Source: Pedobacter rhizosphaerae (lineage in GTDB: Bacteria > Bacteroidota > Bacteroidia > Sphingobacteriales > Sphingobacteriaceae). Taken from it: a DNA stretch of 64,000 bases. The position numbers and the translations under genes are program-made. The DNA is taken from contig NZ_FOGG01000016.1 of the NCBI RefSeq assembly GCF_900111155.1, forward strand, positions 59,389 to 123,388, in the 5' to 3' direction. The notes under the pieces are model-generated. The model saw only the letters and a list, made by a program, of their open reading frames with translations. It searched no databases and was not told the DNA's origin. Below are positions 62,531-64,000 of the stretch, piece by piece (the stretch's first letter is position 1; each line of letters starts with the position of its first letter).

Positions 62531-63646
62531 ATGTCTTCAGGTAAATACAGAAAAGAACACAACTGTCTTAATTGTGGTTCGCATGTAGAAAAACATTACT
62601 GTAGTGATTGCGGTCAACCCAATCTAGAATTAAAAGAAAGCTTTTGGGGCTTTTTGAGCCACAGTATTGCGCATTACTTTCATTTCGACAATAAGTTTTT
62701 CCAGACCTTAACTCCCCTGTTAACTAAACCCGGACAGGTAACACTTGATTATCTGGCTGGAAAGCGGGCAAGATATATCAATCCGGTAAGCATGTATATC
62801 TTTGTTTCCATTGTTTATTTCTTAGTAGTTTACTCTCCAAAACATTCGGAAAAAGAGGTTGTGGATGTGAAATCTTCCGAAAAAAAAGAAGTTTTAGATA
62901 GTGCCGCGCATGGACTCAACCGCATTGGCTTCAGTGATTCTTCTGCCATTGTAAGTAGAACCAAAAGAAGCATACAGGAAGGCCTGGATCGTTCTGAATT
63001 CAAACAAATGGATTTTAAGCAACAGGAAATAGTGCTTACAGACCTCAAAAAGCTCAATAAAGCTAATTATTCCGATTCCTTAAAAAAAGTTATAACCAAG
63101 CTTAGTATCATTCACGACGAAAGGAATGATAGTACTTATGAAGCCTACCTGATCAGGCAAAAGAATCTTCCGCTCTTGCAAAAAGACAATTGGTTTGAGC
63201 GGATGATCAAAAAGAGGTCTATTTCTATCGGGCAAAAGTCAGAAGTAATTCAGGAAACATTGGAACATAACCGCCCAAAACAATATTTCTTACTCATGCC
63301 ACTTTTAGCATTTTTTATTATGCTGAATTTCCGTAAGAATCATATCTATTACTTAGATCACCTGATCTTTACTATCCACGGGATGACTGCTTACTTCATT
63401 GTACAGATTTTCACCTCGCCTTTGCTCAAATATGTTTTCGGTGGGCATAGTATAATGGGAAGTATTATTCAGCTGGGTGTAATCGTTTGGATCTGTTGGT
63501 ACATGTATAGTTCATTGAAGGTCTTCTATCAGCGAAGCCGCAAAAGTATTATCGGTAAGATGATCTGGATCTTTATATTGTACGCATTGGCTTTCAGTAT
63601 CACCGAAACAATAATGGTTAACTTGATTTATTACGTAGCAACTTAA
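62531..63646 (+). CDS. DUF3667 membrane protein with N-terminal zinc ribbon
   Basis: The 371-residue protein begins with two Cys pairs (C-L-N-C and C-S-D-C) typical of DUF3667, then G-F-L-S-H-S-I-A-H-Y-F-H and R-A-R-Y-I-N-P-V-S-M-Y-I-F, a charged helical middle (about 105-250) and four or so C-terminal membrane helices. The function is unknown. Confidence 0.82.
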   Translation: MSSGKYRKEHNCLNCGSHVEKHYCSDCGQPNLELKESFWGFLSHSIAHYFHFDNKFFQTLTPLLTKPGQVTLDYLAGKRARYINPVSMYIFVSIVYFLVVYSPKHSEKEVVDVKSSEKKEVLDSAAHGLNRIGFSDSSAIVSRTKRSIQEGLDRSEFKQMDFKQQEIVLTDLKKLNKANYSDSLKKVITKLSIIHDERNDSTYEAYLIRQKNLPLLQKDNWFERMIKKRSISIGQKSEVIQETLEHNRPKQYFLLMPLLAFFIMLNFRKNHIYYLDHLIFTIHGMTAYFIVQIFTSPLLKYVFGGHSIMGSIIQLGVIVWICWYMYSSLKVFYQRSRKSIIGKMIWIFILYALAFSITETIMVNLIYYVAT

Positions 63647-63714
63647 AGGGTTGGAAAGTATAAAGTGTAAACTTAAAAGTAGAAAGTTTAAAGTTTAAAG
63701 TGGATAAAAAGAAA

Positions 63715-64000
63715 GAGGCTGTCTCAAAATAAATGAGGCAGCTTTTTTGTATTTAAATAAATCCTATGTGTTATTTCTTTGTTGCTGGCTAGAAATGTTT
63801 ATTTATCCAGCATTTTTTTAAAAAGAGCAAAAGCAAGTCTTTTTAGGCTGCTTTTTTTCTAACATTTTGTGCAATTGCCAATAATCCCCATTCTATTGCC
63901 ACTTTTTCTTTCCCCCGAAGCATGAAGCGGCGGAACCCGTGGTTCTGTTTAATATTCCCGAACACTGGTTCAACATCATGACACCTTTGCTTTCTTTTTT
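63715..64000 (-). mobile_element. Insertion sequence (IS1182-like), cut by window edge
   Basis: GAGGCTGTCTCAAAA (63715-63729) looks like the terminal inverted repeat of IS1182-type elements. The inner hairpin GCTGTCTCA / TGAGGCAGC, followed by TTTTTT, can also terminate the DUF3667 gene. The transposase C-terminus follows on the minus strand. The insert interrupts a low-complexity AAGTTTAAAGT-type stretch (63659-63708), which may be one arm of a palindrome split by the insertion. The far end is outside the window. Confidence 0.65.
63843..64000 (-). CDS. Transposase C-terminus (DDE type, IS1182-like)
   Basis: The minus-strand frame, open to the window edge, reads C-H-D-V-E-P-V-F-G-N-I-K-Q-N-H-G-F-R-R-F and ends E-W-G-L-L-A-I-A-Q-N-V-R-K-K-A-A before TAA. 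This is the usual C-terminal end of IS1182-family DDE transposases, including the late catalytic Glu in D-V-E-P-V-F-G. The rest lies outside the window, so it is unknown whether the gene is intact. Confidence 0.8.
   Translation of the reverse strand, partial: KRKQRCHDVEPVFGNIKQNHGFRRFMLRGKEKVAIEWGLLAIAQNVRKKAA

Overview
The window looks like a chromosomal segment of a Bacteroidota bacterium, most likely a Sphingobacteriaceae member of the Pedobacter type. The evidence is AT-rich DNA, Bacteroidota-style promoters (TTTG, about 20 bp, TAnnTTTG), start codons without clear Shine-Dalgarno sites, a SusC/FecA-like TonB receptor with a carboxypeptidase-like N-terminal domain, a PorE-like TPR/propeller/OmpA protein, Bacteroidota-type LptD and MlaD, and many short dispersed intergenic palindromes. 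The genus is an inference. No rRNA, tRNA, prophage or CRISPR array was seen. Most genes are housekeeping.

Layout. 1-4.7 kb: end of a comEC-like gene (split in two frames), a crotonase, an exported protein and dipeptidyl peptidase IV. 4.7-12.8 kb: a DUF3307-SatD pair, then an intergenic array of four 20-bp palindromes at an exact 28-bp period, then the ligase-associated DNA repair set (MBL-fold exonuclease, ATP-dependent ligase, Lhr-like helicase, PdeM endonuclease), interrupted by a reverse-strand outer-membrane protein gene. 12.8-19.1 kb (minus strand): thioredoxin, a ferritin-like protein, and lptD-cinA-E2 acyltransferase. 19.1-27.9 kb: two tandem amidases, mlaD, a lipoprotein, rnz with a STAS protein, purC, phoH, a SAM hydrolase-family gene, an exported coiled-coil protein and a 48-codon gene that overlaps it. 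27.9-38.3 kb (minus strand): serA, serC, a TonB receptor with rpe, a lipoprotein, pnp, rpsO, and a small gene followed by a nucleotidyltransferase broken by one extra G in a G run.

38.3-47.5 kb: a thioesterase, a MATE transporter behind a long leader with a 10-codon reading frame ending in an Arg-Leu-Arg motif, lepA, folD, a DUF6364/PIN toxin-antitoxin pair, a Rieske protein, queE, the PorE-like protein and a small Cys-pair protein. 47.5-54.8 kb: DUF2071, kdsA, recQ, kdsD, a mannose-1-phosphate guanylyltransferase and rlmB. 54.9-64 kb: dnaB, chrA with a TPR gene, etfB-etfA, a bifunctional nuclease, a NupG-like transporter, a DUF3667 protein and the edge of an IS element carrying the C-terminus of a DDE transposase.

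Functional groupings: DNA repair (ligase cluster, recQ, cinA), envelope building (lptD, kdsA, kdsD, mlaD, amidases), serine synthesis (serA, serC), RNA metabolism (pnp, rnz, rlmB, rpsO, lepA) and electron transfer (etfAB, thioredoxin, Rieske). The most interesting unexplained items are the periodic palindrome array next to satD and the repair genes, the RLR-type leader ahead of the MATE gene, the homopolymer-broken nucleotidyltransferase module, and promoter elements lying so close to start codons that leaderless transcripts are likely.
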